Positions 41,104 to 49,989 of a stretch of DNA of 64,000 nucleotides are shown in pieces. This DNA is from Vibrio plantisponsor (GTDB lineage Bacteria; Pseudomonadota; Gammaproteobacteria; Enterobacterales; Vibrionaceae): contig NZ_JABEQC010000008.1 of assembly GCF_013041605.1 (NCBI RefSeq), positions 186,001-250,000 of the forward strand. Reading direction: 5' to 3'. The notes under the pieces are model-generated. The model was not told the DNA's origin and did no database searches. It saw nothing but the letters and a program-made list of their open reading frames with translations. The position numbers and the translations under genes are program-made. Each line of letters opens with the position of its first letter. Within the stretch, counting starts at the first letter, position 1.

Positions 41104-41717
41104 TCAATTACCGGTTCGATTGAGTCTTGGTGTTGTCCCAAGCCCTCGCTATTTAATCTCAGTTGCAGTTCGTAATCCTGAAGCATAGCGTTAACACGAC
41201 GACGCTGCTCCTGAGCATTTGATTCTATACTTGGTCTTACTGACTCACGTGTCAGACTCACAGGTTCTACACTGCCAGATAAAGGAACTGTTTGCAGTAC
41301 GGGAAAAGGTTGATCCGCAGCTGAAGAACCACTTGCACCATATTGTTGAACACCGATGATAGCAATCAAAGAGACACACGCAGCCACAGCCACCTGACCA
41401 AATGGCGATAACCATTTTGGCAGTTGTCGGCGCGCTTTATGCGGTGCAGGTTGTTCCTCGACCACTCGCATACTCTCTAAATCAGTGACATTGGTACTGT
41501 ATGGGGTATGTGCTGGTTCATTTTCCAACGCTAATGCCACACTTTCAGCGATATTCCATTCAGGTCTCTCGGGTGCATCGCCACGCATTACGTCACCAAT
41601 CAGGTGGTAATTTTTCCACGTTTCGATACTTTCACGATCGTTGGCTAACTCTTGAATTAGCAACTTGTCGACCATCTCTCCATCCATGAGAGCTGAAAGT
41701 TGTTGTTTGTCCGCCAT
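41100..41717 (-). CDS. rseA: Anti-sigma-E factor RseA
   Basis: RseA is a single-pass membrane protein that holds sigma-E inactive until DegS and RseP cleave it. I chose MADKQQLSALMDGEMVD (205 residues), since the family starts with this helix; an ATG four codons upstream is possible. The cytoplasmic sigma-binding domain includes WKNYHLIGDVMRGD, followed by a linker, one transmembrane helix (about 103-122) and a periplasmic tail. It sits between rpoE and rseB. Confidence 0.93.
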   Translation of the reverse strand: MADKQQLSALMDGEMVDKLLIQELANDRESIETWKNYHLIGDVMRGDAPERPEWNIAESVALALENEPAHTPYSTNVTDLESMRVVEEQPAPHKARRQLPKWLSPFGQVAVAACVSLIAIIGVQQYGASGSSAADQPFPVLQTVPLSGSVEPVSLTRESVRPSIESNAQEQRRRVNAMLQDYELQLRLNSEGLGQHQDSIEPVIE

Positions 41718-41765
41718 TATTTTCACCATTATTTTCCAATTACTGGGTTCTTACTGGTTCCAACG

Positions 41766-42338
41766 CTACAAAAGAGATTTGATTCTCTTTTCTACCGCCT
41801 CACGAGCACGGAATATACGAGAACGTACCGTACCAACAGGGCAATCCATAATTTCAGCAATGTCTTCATAACTTAAGCCTTCCAGCTCGCGTAAAGTCAT
41901 TGCCGTTTTTAAGTCCTCAGGCAACGCGTCTATCGCACTAAACACTGCCTGCTTCAGTTCTTTCGACAGCGTAATGTTCTCAGGGTTCGATATTTCTTTT
42001 AACGCATTGTTTGTTTCGTAAAATTCAGCTTCTTCAGCATCAACATCCGTGGCTGGCGGTCTACGCCCTTGTGCTACGATGTGATTTTTCGCGGTATTGA
42101 CAGCAATACGATATAGCCAAGTGTAGAACGCACTTTCACCTCTGAAAGTTGGGATAGCGCGATAAGCTTTAATAAAAGCCTCTTGTGCTACATCAGCAAC
42201 ATCTCCTGAATTGCTCACGTACCTAGAAATAAGATTGCAGACTTTATTTTGATATTTCAAAACTAAAAGATTAAATGCTTGCTTATCTCCATTCTGAACT
42301 CGCTCAATCAATACTTGATCGGTTAGCTGCTCGTTCAT
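41766..42338 (-). CDS. rpoE: RNA polymerase sigma factor RpoE (sigma-E)
   Basis: Sigma-E directs the envelope-stress regulon, including its own operon. The 190-residue ECF sigma factor has region 2 (NLLVLKYQNKVCNLISRY, DVAQEAFIKAYRAI, FRGESAFYTWLYRIAVN) and region 4 (LRELEGLSYEDIAEIMDCPV, GTVRSRIFRAREAV). It leads rpoE-rseA-rseB-rseC. A plausible sigma-E promoter lies about 100-125 bp upstream. Confidence 0.97.
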   Translation of the reverse strand: MNEQLTDQVLIERVQNGDKQAFNLLVLKYQNKVCNLISRYVSNSGDVADVAQEAFIKAYRAIPTFRGESAFYTWLYRIAVNTAKNHIVAQGRRPPATDVDAEEAEFYETNNALKEISNPENITLSKELKQAVFSAIDALPEDLKTAMTLRELEGLSYEDIAEIMDCPVGTVRSRIFRAREAVEKRIKSLL

Positions 42339-42436
42339 TCGAGCGGTTACTCCTATTGTTATCTCCCTTACCTTCTCAGATATGGGCTTTAATTATCCAG
42401 AATGTAGTATTGACACCACTGTTTACATGAGCACTA

Positions 42437-42464
42437 TTGTGACTCAGTAAAAAAGATAAAGTTC
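42437..42464 (-). promoter_or_regulatory. Candidate autoregulatory sigma-E promoter of rpoE
   Basis: On the minus strand, GAACTT (a near match to the sigma-E -35 GGAACTT) is followed after 16 bases by TCACAA, resembling the TCAAA-type -10. It lies about 100 bp upstream of rpoE. The surrounding 425-bp gap (42339-42763) is otherwise AT-rich, holds a 20-bp near-palindrome at 42564-42583, and must also carry the nadB promoter; a TATAGT at 42739-42744 is a candidate -10. Confidence 0.45.
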
Positions 42465-42763
42465 AATTATGTGTTAATTTAATTGCCAAACATAATGCAC
42501 AATGTGATGTAATCGAGGTTTGTAACCCCGAAACGATTTTGCGGATACAAATCTATAAAAACAATAGCTTTTAAAAACTATTATTTTTTAAACACATTAT
42601 AAATGCGGGACTCACATAGCTCGGTTTCCTAATTGCTTGATTCATCTTATAGATTAGTCATTGGTATGACGCTCTTTTTCAATCAGGCTCATCAAATCAG
42701 CAAGTGAAAAATTTAAATATAGAGTAGGACGATTCTACTATAGTTCGGGAATTTAAAAGTTTT

Positions 42764-44377
42764 ATGAACGAAAACCGAGAGCATCAATGTGATGTATTAG
42801 TGATAGGGAGCGGTGCAGCAGGCTTGTCGTTAGCTTTGCGTATCGCAAAACATTGCAAAGTCATCGTACTGAGTAAAGGACCTCGTAGTGAAGGCGCAAC
42901 TTTCTACGCTCAAGGTGGCATTGCCGCTGTATTTGATGAATCTGACAGCATTGATTCACATGTTCAGGATACCCTTATCGCTGGCGATGGTATCTGTGAT
43001 GAAAAGACCGTTCGCTTTATTGCTGAACACGCAAAAGAGTGTGTGCAGTGGCTTATCGATGGTGGTGTACCTTTCGACAAAGAAGAAGACAGTGATGATG
43101 GTGATGATAACCCTCGTTATCACTTAACTCGTGAAGGCGGACATAGCCACCGTCGAATTCTGCATGCAGCTGATGCCACCGGTATGGCCATGCAAACATC
43201 ATTGCAAGACAACGCACACAAACATCCGAACATTTCTATTTTTGAACGCTACAACGCGTTAGATCTGATTACCGAAGACAAAGTCGGCGGTGATAAAAAT
43301 AAAGTGATTGGTGCTTATGTCTGGAACCGTAATGAAGAGCACGTTGAAAGCATTCGTGCTAAATACGTGGTTCTAGCAACTGGTGGTTCTTCGAAAGTGT
43401 ATCAATATACCTCAAACCCTGATGTTTCTTCCGGCGATGGTATTGCGATTGCTTGGCGTGCGGGTTGCCGAGTGGCGAACTTGGAATTTAACCAATTCCA
43501 CCCAACCTGTTTGTACCATCCTGAAGCTCGTAACTTCCTGCTGACAGAAGCGCTTCGTGGCGAAGGGGCTTACCTTCGTCGTCCTGATGGTTCTCGCTTT
43601 ATGCTCGATTTCGATCAGCGTGCAGAACTGGCACCGCGCGATGTGGTAGCTCGAGCTATCGACTTTGAAATGAAACGCTTAGGTGCAGACTGTATGTATC
43701 TCGACATCAGCCATAAGCCTGCAGATTTTATTGAAAAACACTTCCCGACTATCTATCGCCGTCTGATGGATTTGGGTATTGATATCACCAAAGAGCCGAT
43801 TCCAATTGTTCCTGCTGCACACTACACCTGTGGTGGTGTTATGGTGAACCAACAAGGTCAAACTGACCTCAAACACCTTTATGCAATTGGTGAAGTTAGC
43901 TATACCGGTCTGCATGGTGCAAACCGCATGGCTTCAAACTCACTGTTGGAATGTGTGGTTTATGCTTGGTCTGCGGCTAAAGATATTGTTAAAAACATTA
44001 AGAATATCGACATGCCGCCATCGGTTCCTGTGTGGGATGAGAGCCAAGTAACCAGCTCTGACGAAGAAGTGGTTATCCAACACAACTGGCACGAACTGCG
44101 CCTGTTTATGTGGGATTACATGGGTATCGTGCGTACAGATAAACGATTAGAGCGAGCTTTACGTCGTATTCAGTTGCTGCAACAAGAAACGCAGGAGTAC
44201 TACAGTAACTTCCGTGTTTCCAACAACTTGCTTGAACTGCGTAACCTGCTGCAAGTAGCTGAACTGATGGTGCGCTGTGCAATGCAACGTAAAGAAAGCC
44301 GCGGCTTACACTACACCTTGGATTACCCAGATCAGCTTGAAAACAGTGGTCCGACAATTCTCTCGCCAAAAGAGTAA
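42764..44377 (+). CDS. nadB: L-aspartate oxidase
   Basis: NadB oxidises aspartate to iminoaspartate, the first step of NAD biosynthesis. The 537-residue flavoprotein has the FAD-binding [17 protein letters not shown] near residues 11-27, the active-site region [18 protein letters not shown] near 244-261, [13 protein letters not shown] and the C-terminal helical domain. The motif HYTCGGV near 360 is shared with fumarate reductases and succinate dehydrogenases, but length and lack of a histidine flavin-linkage motif favour NadB. It is divergent from rpoE, as in E. coli. Confidence 0.96.
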   Translation: MNENREHQCDVLVIGSGAAGLSLALRIAKHCKVIVLSKGPRSEGATFYAQGGIAAVFDESDSIDSHVQDTLIAGDGICDEKTVRFIAEHAKECVQWLIDGGVPFDKEEDSDDGDDNPRYHLTREGGHSHRRILHAADATGMAMQTSLQDNAHKHPNISIFERYNALDLITEDKVGGDKNKVIGAYVWNRNEEHVESIRAKYVVLATGGSSKVYQYTSNPDVSSGDGIAIAWRAGCRVANLEFNQFHPTCLYHPEARNFLLTEALRGEGAYLRRPDGSRFMLDFDQRAELAPRDVVARAIDFEMKRLGADCMYLDISHKPADFIEKHFPTIYRRLMDLGIDITKEPIPIVPAAHYTCGGVMVNQQGQTDLKHLYAIGEVSYTGLHGANRMASNSLLECVVYAWSAAKDIVKNIKNIDMPPSVPVWDESQVTSSDEEVVIQHNWHELRLFMWDYMGIVRTDKRLERALRRIQLLQQETQEYYSNFRVSNNLLELRNLLQVAELMVRCAMQRKESRGLHYTLDYPDQLENSGPTILSPKE

Positions 44378-44411
44378 TCATTCTTTAAGCAAAAGCATCA
44401 TGTCCCACATC

Positions 44412-44443
44412 GAAAACAGGAGCTAAGGCTCCTGTTTTCTTTT
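44412..44443. terminator. Bidirectional terminator between nadB and ygfX
   Basis: The stem AAAACAGGAGC/GCTCCTGTTTT with a 4-base loop is followed by CTTTTC. It lies between the convergent nadB and ygfX; the ygfX stop lies inside it. Confidence 0.88.
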
Positions 44444-44842
44444 CAATCTCACCAATAACTGACGATAAGTCGCTTCTTCGCAACTGTCTCTCCACAACAA
44501 CCAATGCTTGCCTCTGGCATGAAAAGATAAGAAAGCAAAAGAGTGAAGATCGCTGACTGACTGGAAAGACTGCGTTTGATCGTTCATTTTTAAATAACCA
44601 TCAAAACCAATCTCAACAGAACCGTGTAAACAGTCCGGCAGTAACGCACTCAAAGGACGAGTTAAAAAAACAGAGAATAAGAATGCAGAAGCGCTAAGGG
44701 GAATGGGAGAAACAATGACTGCCCATATCAATACCATGAAAACAATGGCAGCGAATACTTGGGCAGTATAGGAATAGCAGAGTTCTAGCTTAACGGACTT
44801 TGCTGAGGTTATGAGCGACAATTTGATCCACGATAGCTGCAT
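44423..44842 (-). CDS. ygfX: YgfX (CptA-like) membrane protein
   Basis: This small inner-membrane protein, encoded with sdhE, was proposed in E. coli to influence FtsZ/MreB or to work with SdhE. The 139-residue frame has two transmembrane helices (about 30-47 and 49-66) then a cytoplasmic domain with W at 112 and 115. The ATG used here overlaps sdhE by 53 bases with poor ribosome-binding-site spacing; a TTG seven codons in (44821) with a GGA five bases ahead is an alternative start. The family is divergent, so identity rests largely on position next to sdhE. Confidence 0.82.
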   Translation of the reverse strand: MQLSWIKLSLITSAKSVKLELCYSYTAQVFAAIVFMVLIWAVIVSPIPLSASAFLFSVFLTRPLSALLPDCLHGSVEIGFDGYLKMNDQTQSFQSVSDLHSFAFLSFHARGKHWLLWRDSCEEATYRQLLVRLKRKQEP

Positions 44843-45050
44843 GCCCTAAGTTTTCAGAGCGACCATGTCCCATAATCCAAGTAAACAAATCTGGATCATC
44901 ACATTCCAACAAAGAGACAAAATCCTTCTGCTCGGATTCAGTTAAGGAGTCAAAACACTCTTCAAAAAATGGCATAATAACGACGTCCAGTTCCAACATA
45001 CCACGACGACATGCCCATTTAATTCGAGCTTTTTCTTCAGCGTTATACAT
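44790..45050 (-). CDS. sdhE: Succinate dehydrogenase flavinylation factor SdhE
   Basis: SdhE binds the succinate dehydrogenase flavoprotein and promotes covalent FAD attachment. The 86-residue protein has the invariant RGMLELD (RGxxE) at residues 16-22, plus [14 protein letters not shown] and [15 protein letters not shown]. It is cotranscribed with ygfX and divergent from ygfZ. Confidence 0.95.
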   Translation of the reverse strand: MYNAEEKARIKWACRRGMLELDVVIMPFFEECFDSLTESEQKDFVSLLECDDPDLFTWIMGHGRSENLGHAAIVDQIVAHNLSKVR

Positions 45051-45215
45051 TTACCTTTCTCACTTTATAGTTATTTGGGCTAACAAACGGTAATTTTGCT
45101 AAGTCTACCAACAGACAGAAAAATCAACTAGGGTCTCAATCACAGTCCCAATCAAGCTGACAAAAAAACTTATCCGGATTACCATAGTTCAATATCGTTC
45201 ACTATGGTGAGTATC

Positions 45216-46190
45216 ATGGATTGGAAAAACACTTTCTCTCCCCTATCTGTTAATGCTGATGACGCTTTGCCTGAGCTCATGCTCGCACATCTAGCATCTT
45301 GGGGCGCTATTCAAATTGTAGGTACGGATGCTAAATCTTACTTGCAAGGACAAGTTACCTGTAACGTGGTTTCTCTGGAAGCTGAGCAAATGACTTTTGG
45401 CGCACATTGCGACGCAAAAGGAAAAGTCTGGTCGGTCTTTCGCATTTTTCACCATAACGGTGGTTATGCGATGTTTCAGCCGCTTTCAGCCATCGATGTA
45501 GAACTGCGCGAACTCAAGAAATATGCAATTTTCTCCAAAGCTGAGATAACCCACAGCGGCGATATTGCTCTGGGTTTAATGGGTGTACAAGCCCAAGCTT
45601 GGATTGATTCTCATAGCGAAACTCGTGGCGATGTTCGCTCTATCGAAGGCGGAAGTGCTGTAAAAATTGATTCGCAGCGCTGGTTACTACTCATCAATAG
45701 CGAACGTACCGCAGAACTTGTTAATACTATTGAAGCAGTAAAAGTGGACGAGTCGCTTTGGACTCGATTCGAGATTGAGCAAGCTTACCCTGTGGTCACT
45801 CAAGCTGAGCAAAATGAACACATTCCTCAAGCGCTCAACCTTCAAGCGCTAAATGGCATCAGCTTTAACAAAGGTTGCTACACAGGCCAAGAAACCGTAG
45901 CTCGTGCCAAGTATCGCGGTATTAACAAGCGTGCAATGTACATTGTTAAAGGCAACATCGAATCGCCGTTGAGTGATGATGAAGTCGTTCAGTTGGAACG
46001 TTCTGTCGGTGAAAATTGGCGCTCAGCTGGCCAGCTTATGGTTCATTACACATTTGCGAATAACACTGCGATTGGTTTAGTCGTACTGCCAAACAACTTA
46101 GATGAAGAGACCGAATTCAGACTGTCTTCGCAACCGGACACTCGCTGGATCATCGAAGCGCTTCCTTATTCATTAAACGATGACGAATAA
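45216..46190 (+). CDS. ygfZ: Folate-binding protein YgfZ
   Basis: YgfZ is a tetrahydrofolate-binding protein needed for repair or assembly of certain iron-sulfur enzymes, such as MiaB. I chose [12 protein letters not shown] (324 residues) because a GGTGAG site lies just before it; a start four codons upstream is less likely. The diagnostic motif KGCYTGQE with its conserved cysteine lies near residues 226-233. The GcvT-like fold is suggested by [10 protein letters not shown]. It overlaps the following deacylase gene by 11 bases. Confidence 0.95.
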   Translation: MDWKNTFSPLSVNADDALPELMLAHLASWGAIQIVGTDAKSYLQGQVTCNVVSLEAEQMTFGAHCDAKGKVWSVFRIFHHNGGYAMFQPLSAIDVELRELKKYAIFSKAEITHSGDIALGLMGVQAQAWIDSHSETRGDVRSIEGGSAVKIDSQRWLLLINSERTAELVNTIEAVKVDESLWTRFEIEQAYPVVTQAEQNEHIPQALNLQALNGISFNKGCYTGQETVARAKYRGINKRAMYIVKGNIESPLSDDEVVQLERSVGENWRSAGQLMVHYTFANNTAIGLVVLPNNLDEETEFRLSSQPDTRWIIEALPYSLNDDE

Positions 46191-46662
46191 AGTTAGCGAG
46201 ACAAAACTCACTCAATTCCTTGAGCAGCAGCAAGTGGATTTCCGCTTGCTGCACCATCAAACACCAGCAGTCACCATTGAAGATGCAGCAAATCAGCGCG
46301 GTATTACGCCACGCCAAATGGTGAAGTGCATCCTGCTTCGAGATATGGGCGGACAACTGGCTCTAGCTTGCGCGCCTGGTGACAAAAGTGTTGACCCGAA
46401 AAAAGTTCGAGAGTTGCTGCAATGGCGACGCATGACATGCGTAAATATGAAAGATGTCGAATCTATCACCGGATACCAACTTGGAACGGTGACACCTCTT
46501 TTGCTTAAAACATCAATGCCCATCATTTTTGACCATCAAATTCTTGAACAACCAGTTGTCACTATCAGTAGCGGCTCTTCAATGGCTGGCATAGCGCTTC
46601 AAACCCATGACCTGATTCAGCTATGCTGCCCCACCTTTGCACACATTCAGCGCGAAGAATGA
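46180..46662 (+). CDS. YbaK/EbsC-family aminoacyl-tRNA deacylase-like protein
   Basis: This 160-residue protein has the fold of the YbaK/ProX family, which clears mischarged aminoacyl-tRNAs. Visible are the substrate-pocket lysine in MVKCILLRD near residue 51, [14 protein letters not shown] near 67-80, [10 protein letters not shown] near 98-107 and [16 protein letters not shown] near 131-146. It is not the canonical YbaK, which is shorter in its N-terminal part and more basic. The start overlaps the ygfZ stop by 11 bases, so translation is probably coupled. Substrate is unknown. Confidence 0.85.
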   Translation: MTNKVSETKLTQFLEQQQVDFRLLHHQTPAVTIEDAANQRGITPRQMVKCILLRDMGGQLALACAPGDKSVDPKKVRELLQWRRMTCVNMKDVESITGYQLGTVTPLLLKTSMPIIFDHQILEQPVVTISSGSSMAGIALQTHDLIQLCCPTFAHIQREE

Positions 46663-46784
46663 ACTAAATTGATGCAATGAATTACAATTTATAGCGATCA
46701 ATATCACACAAACAAAAATCACCAACTGAATTTTTACTCATTTAAGATCAATAAATAGTCATTCTGTAAATTTTAAAGTAATCT

Positions 46785-46952
46785 CCAACCGTTGGTTAAA
46801 GCTCATTCAGAATGTGTGATTCTGGCTCTTTATAAACGAAGAGATTGGTCCTTCACCAACAAAAAAGTGAATCCACTGATTGTTTCAGGACATCCACTTT
46901 TTGTGTAATGCATCTGTGACTTTTGCCCGCACATCTTTGCGGGCACTTTTTT
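46785..46952 (+). ncRNA. Candidate structured small RNA or 3'UTR-derived RNA
   Basis: This is a putative RNA of about 170 bases in the 587-bp gap (46663-47249) before ytfK. GTTGGT (46791-46796) can pair with ACCAAC (46855-46860), enclosing two hairpins, CAGAAT/ATTCTG and CTCTT/AAGAG, as a three-way junction; TTGGT (46845-46849) competes for the same ACCAA. A third stem AAAAAGTG/CACTTTTT follows, then a strong plus-strand terminator. No clear -35/-10 was found, so it may be processed from the long 3' end of the deacylase mRNA. I do not recognise a known family. Confidence 0.35.
46925..46952 (+). terminator. Strong plus-strand terminator in the deacylase-ytfK gap
   Basis: The 7-bp stem GCCCGCA/TGCGGGC with a 6-base loop is followed by ACTTTTTT. 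There is no T-run on the other strand, so it ends rightward transcripts; it lies 263 bp past the nearest upstream stop. Confidence 0.85.
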
Positions 46953-47174
46953 ACCTAAAGCTGGCACGCATTTCGCATTTACATTGATTAAGGGAATGTA
47001 AATTGGATTATTCTTTTTTGTGTAATATTCATCTGGCTCAATAAGCACGCCAGAAAACCTTGGGTTCCATTGTTCATTTTCATTTGAGGCTCTGGTCACA
47101 CAAATTAGGATATTTACCCAAAATTCTGCATAGAACCACACATTAATATAAATACGTCAGCAAAAACTGCATAA

Positions 47175-47228
47175 AGCACCATTTAAGTCACACTTACTTT
47201 ATGCTGGTTTTACTATACTTAAGGTGCT
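47175..47228. promoter_or_regulatory. ytfK promoter region with flanking inverted repeat
   Basis: AGCACC-AT-TTAAG (47175-47187) is the inverse of CTTAA-GGTGCT (47218-47228), enclosing a good -10 hexamer TATACT (47214-47219) upstream of ytfK. No convincing -35 is visible, which would fit activator dependence. The preceding DNA has two more inverted repeats (46977-47003 and 47033-47053). Confidence 0.45.
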
Positions 47229-47249
47229 GAACAACGTAAGGATCGAAGT

Positions 47250-47456
47250 ATGAGACTGTTTAAGCGCTACATGCCTGGAATGATTGCTAAACATGTTAGT
47301 CGTCTTTTTAAGGGAAGAATTTATATCTACGGAATTGGAACATTCGAATTTGATAACGGTAAGTTGATTTTGCCAGAACGCGCTGAGCATCGACATTTTC
47401 AGACCGTGAAAGAAGTGAATCTAGAAATCAAAAAATTACGCTGTGCGTACGCTTAA
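47250..47456 (+). CDS. ytfK: DUF1107 protein YtfK
   Basis: YtfK in E. coli binds SpoT and tips it toward (p)ppGpp synthesis under phosphate or fatty-acid starvation. This 68-residue protein has the same length and pattern: MRLFKRYMP at the start (E. coli MKIFQRYNP), AKHVSRLFKGRIYIYGIGTF, FEFDNGKLILPE and a C-terminal helix VKEVNLEIKKL. The spaced AAGGAT precedes the ATG. It stands alone, with a long regulatory region before it and a terminator after it. Confidence 0.85.
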   Translation: MRLFKRYMPGMIAKHVSRLFKGRIYIYGIGTFEFDNGKLILPERAEHRHFQTVKEVNLEIKKLRCAYA

Positions 47457-47491
47457 ATAACGCTTCTCGCGAATGAGTTTCTGATCAAATT

Positions 47492-47527
47492 TAAAAGGGT
47501 TGGCAATTGCCAACCCTTTAACGTTTT
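47492..47527. terminator. Bidirectional terminator between ytfK and ubiI
   Basis: The stem AAAGGGTTGGCA/TGCCAACCCTTT lies between the convergent ytfK and ubiI, followed by a T-containing tail on both strands. Confidence 0.85.
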
Positions 47528-47552
47528 TGATGCATCTCACTCACAGAGCGTT

Positions 47553-48782
47553 TTAAATCATAGGTTGCGCGTTATTCACTTTGGCCAAATCAGGCAGGTT
47601 GCCTTTTAATCCAAGCGCTCGCTTCATGATTTCATCTTTAGCGCCCGGCAGTTGCCCCGCTAAACGCATACCAATACCACGGATCAATTTCTTCGCAGGA
47701 TTGTTACCTTCAAATAAGTCCTTGAACCCTTGCATGGCTGCAATCATTTTTGCCGCTTCAGCTTTACGCCAACGCTCATAACTGCGTAGATTGCGCTTGC
47801 TGCCAATATCTTCCCCCTGCTTCCAGAGTTCAATCACTTCCTGAGCTAAGCTCGCGGCATCGAGAAAACCGAGATTCACGCCTTGACCTGCCAGCGGATG
47901 AATGGTGTGCGCAGCATCGCCAACTAAAGCCACTCGTTCTGCAACGAAATCTCGCGCGTAACGCATCTTCAAAGGAAAAGCACTTCGTTCACTGACAACT
48001 TTACACAGCCCGAGTCTCGAATCGAATTCTGCTGTCAGTGTCTTATTAAACTCACTATCGCCCATGGCGACTAACTGTTCTGCTCGGTTTGGATCAGTCG
48101 ACCAAACAATAGAGCTCATATTCGGATCGCCAAGAGGCAGAAAAGCCAGTGGACCTAACGGTGTGAATACCTGACGAGCCACTTGCTGATGCGGCTTATG
48201 AGTGTGAACATTTGCCACGACTGCACTGTGTCCGTAATCCCAATGAGTTAATGGAATGTCCTGTTGCTTGCGAACCCAAGAGTTTGCGCCATCAGCGCCG
48301 ACGACTAGCTTGGCCGTAAGTGTCTGTCCATTATTTAGGGTTAGCCACGCTTCGCTTTCTCCGATCGCCATTTTTTCACAACTTGCAGGCATAAATAGAG
48401 AAACGTTGTCTTGCAGCTTCACTTGGTCAAGTAATGCCAGTTGAATGACTCGGTTTTCGACGATATGACCTAGATCTGGTTGAGTGAGGCTGTTCGCATC
48501 AAACTCTATGCGAGCAAAACTGTCTTGTTCCCACACTTCCATGGCTTGATATGGCGAAGCTCGTCGCATGGTAATACCTTGCCACGCGCCTAAGTTTCTT
48601 AAAATCACTTCACTTGAGCGGCTTAAAGCAGACACTCGGGTATCAGGTTGTTCACCCAATCCTTCATGAGGAAGATTTCCTTCAATCACTGCAATTCTTA
48701 AATCGGTATGCTTAAAGGCCGCAGCTAAAGCTAGGCCAACCATTCCGCCACCGACAATTGCAATATCTACACTTCGCATCAT
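47553..48782 (-). CDS. ubiI: 2-octaprenylphenol hydroxylase UbiI (VisC)
   Basis: UbiI is the FAD monooxygenase that hydroxylates C5 of the ring in ubiquinone synthesis. The 409-residue protein has the N-terminal FAD motif VDIAIVGGGMVGLALAAA, the family segment DTRVSALSRSS and the second FAD motif RVALVGDAAHTIHPLAGQGV near 285-304. It follows ubiH by 11 bp. The pair order (ubiH then ubiI) and N-terminus favour UbiI over UbiF. Confidence 0.92.
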   Translation of the reverse strand: MMRSVDIAIVGGGMVGLALAAAFKHTDLRIAVIEGNLPHEGLGEQPDTRVSALSRSSEVILRNLGAWQGITMRRASPYQAMEVWEQDSFARIEFDANSLTQPDLGHIVENRVIQLALLDQVKLQDNVSLFMPASCEKMAIGESEAWLTLNNGQTLTAKLVVGADGANSWVRKQQDIPLTHWDYGHSAVVANVHTHKPHQQVARQVFTPLGPLAFLPLGDPNMSSIVWSTDPNRAEQLVAMGDSEFNKTLTAEFDSRLGLCKVVSERSAFPLKMRYARDFVAERVALVGDAAHTIHPLAGQGVNLGFLDAASLAQEVIELWKQGEDIGSKRNLRSYERWRKAEAAKMIAAMQGFKDLFEGNNPAKKLIRGIGMRLAGQLPGAKDEIMKRALGLKGNLPDLAKVNNAQPMI

Positions 48783-48793
48783 TTTCGAGTACC

Positions 48794-49978
48794 TTATCGA
48801 TTAACCACACCCAAGGTGCGGCGTAACAGCGGAGTTTTTAGCACCGGAATGTTATCCATCACTGCTAATCCTAAATTTCTTCCAATACGCAGAGTTAGCC
48901 AGTCATTTGAAAACAGATGAACCAGACTGGAAGTTAGCGTAATCGTTGCCGTTCTGTCGTTGTCACGTCTGCGCTTAAATTTTGTCAGAAGTGCGTAACT
49001 TCCCACATCCTCAGCATGAACGATCTCTTCAGCCAAACTGGCAACATCACGGATACCAAGATTAAAACCTTGCCCAGCAATAGGATGAAGTGATTGAGCG
49101 GCGTTCCCCACAATGGCAAAACGATGTGAGATATTTTGTTCTCGATATCTCAATAGCAACGGATACGCGCTTCTTGCACCCGTTTTTTCAAGTTTACCTA
49201 AACGCCAGCCAAACTCAGCTTGCAATTGATTGAGAAACACATCGTCATCATACGCCATAACAGCTTGTGCTTTATCTGGCGGTAAACACCAAACTAACGA
49301 CATTCGATTGTCACTCATAGGCAATAACGCTATTGGACCATGAGAGGTAAATCGCTCAAACGCACGACCTTGATGAGCTTCGCTCGTAACCACATTGGCA
49401 ATGATGGCTACTTGTTCAAAATCGTGTTCTTGCAGTGGTAAGCCTATTCGTTCACAACAAGTGGACACCGCACCATCAGCCGCTACTAGTAGCTTAGCTT
49501 CTATTTGTTCACCATTAGATAAAATCGCTGTGACTTTATTGATGTTGCGCTCTACGCTTTGAATACTTTGCGGGCAATACAGAGTAATACTGGATGTTTT
49601 CTCGATTTTCTCTGCATAGATTCGTCCAACGTCAGCCAACTCAACCACATAGCCTAATGCATTAACGCCCACTTCTTCTTTCGTGATATCCGTCATTCCG
49701 GCATGGGAACGATCAGAGACATGAATATGCTCGATAGGTGTGGCTACAGACTGAAGCGATTCCCAAAGTCCAAAGCGTTGCAAGATTTGGACGGTTCCAT
49801 AAGACAGAGCAATAGAACGAGCATCAAAACCGGGATGTTGCTGATGATCGGTTTGATACGGCTCAACAACCGCAACAGATAAGCGTCCTTGACTCAATTG
49901 ATGCAGTGCCAGAGCCAACGTTGCTCCAGCCATAGCACCACCAGCAATAATCACATCAAACGATTTTACTTGGCTCAC
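48794..49978 (-). CDS. ubiH: 2-octaprenyl-6-methoxyphenol hydroxylase UbiH
   Basis: UbiH is the FAD monooxygenase acting on C1 of the ubiquinone precursor ring. The 394-residue protein starts with GTG, preceded by AAGGA, and has the FAD motifs FDVIIAGGAMAGATLALAL and RFAIVGNAAQSLHPIAGQGF. The second motif has GN where most family members have GD, as is usual for UbiH. It follows ygfB by 11 bp; in E. coli pepP lies between these two genes and is missing here. Confidence 0.93.
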   Translation of the reverse strand: MSQVKSFDVIIAGGAMAGATLALALHQLSQGRLSVAVVEPYQTDHQQHPGFDARSIALSYGTVQILQRFGLWESLQSVATPIEHIHVSDRSHAGMTDITKEEVGVNALGYVVELADVGRIYAEKIEKTSSITLYCPQSIQSVERNINKVTAILSNGEQIEAKLLVAADGAVSTCCERIGLPLQEHDFEQVAIIANVVTSEAHQGRAFERFTSHGPIALLPMSDNRMSLVWCLPPDKAQAVMAYDDDVFLNQLQAEFGWRLGKLEKTGARSAYPLLLRYREQNISHRFAIVGNAAQSLHPIAGQGFNLGIRDVASLAEEIVHAEDVGSYALLTKFKRRRDNDRTATITLTSSLVHLFSNDWLTLRIGRNLGLAVMDNIPVLKTPLLRRTLGVVNR

Positions 49979-49989
49979 AGTCCTTGCCC

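Noticed and set aside
46708..46727. CRP-like site (GCGATCAATATCACA) upstream of the candidate small RNA
   Set aside because: Only one half (TCACA) fits well; the other half has too many mismatches.
46830..47141. 103-codon minus-strand frame in the gap before ytfK
   Set aside because: It lacks a ribosome binding site, runs through the strong terminator and hairpins, and shows no family pattern. The RNA interpretation is better.
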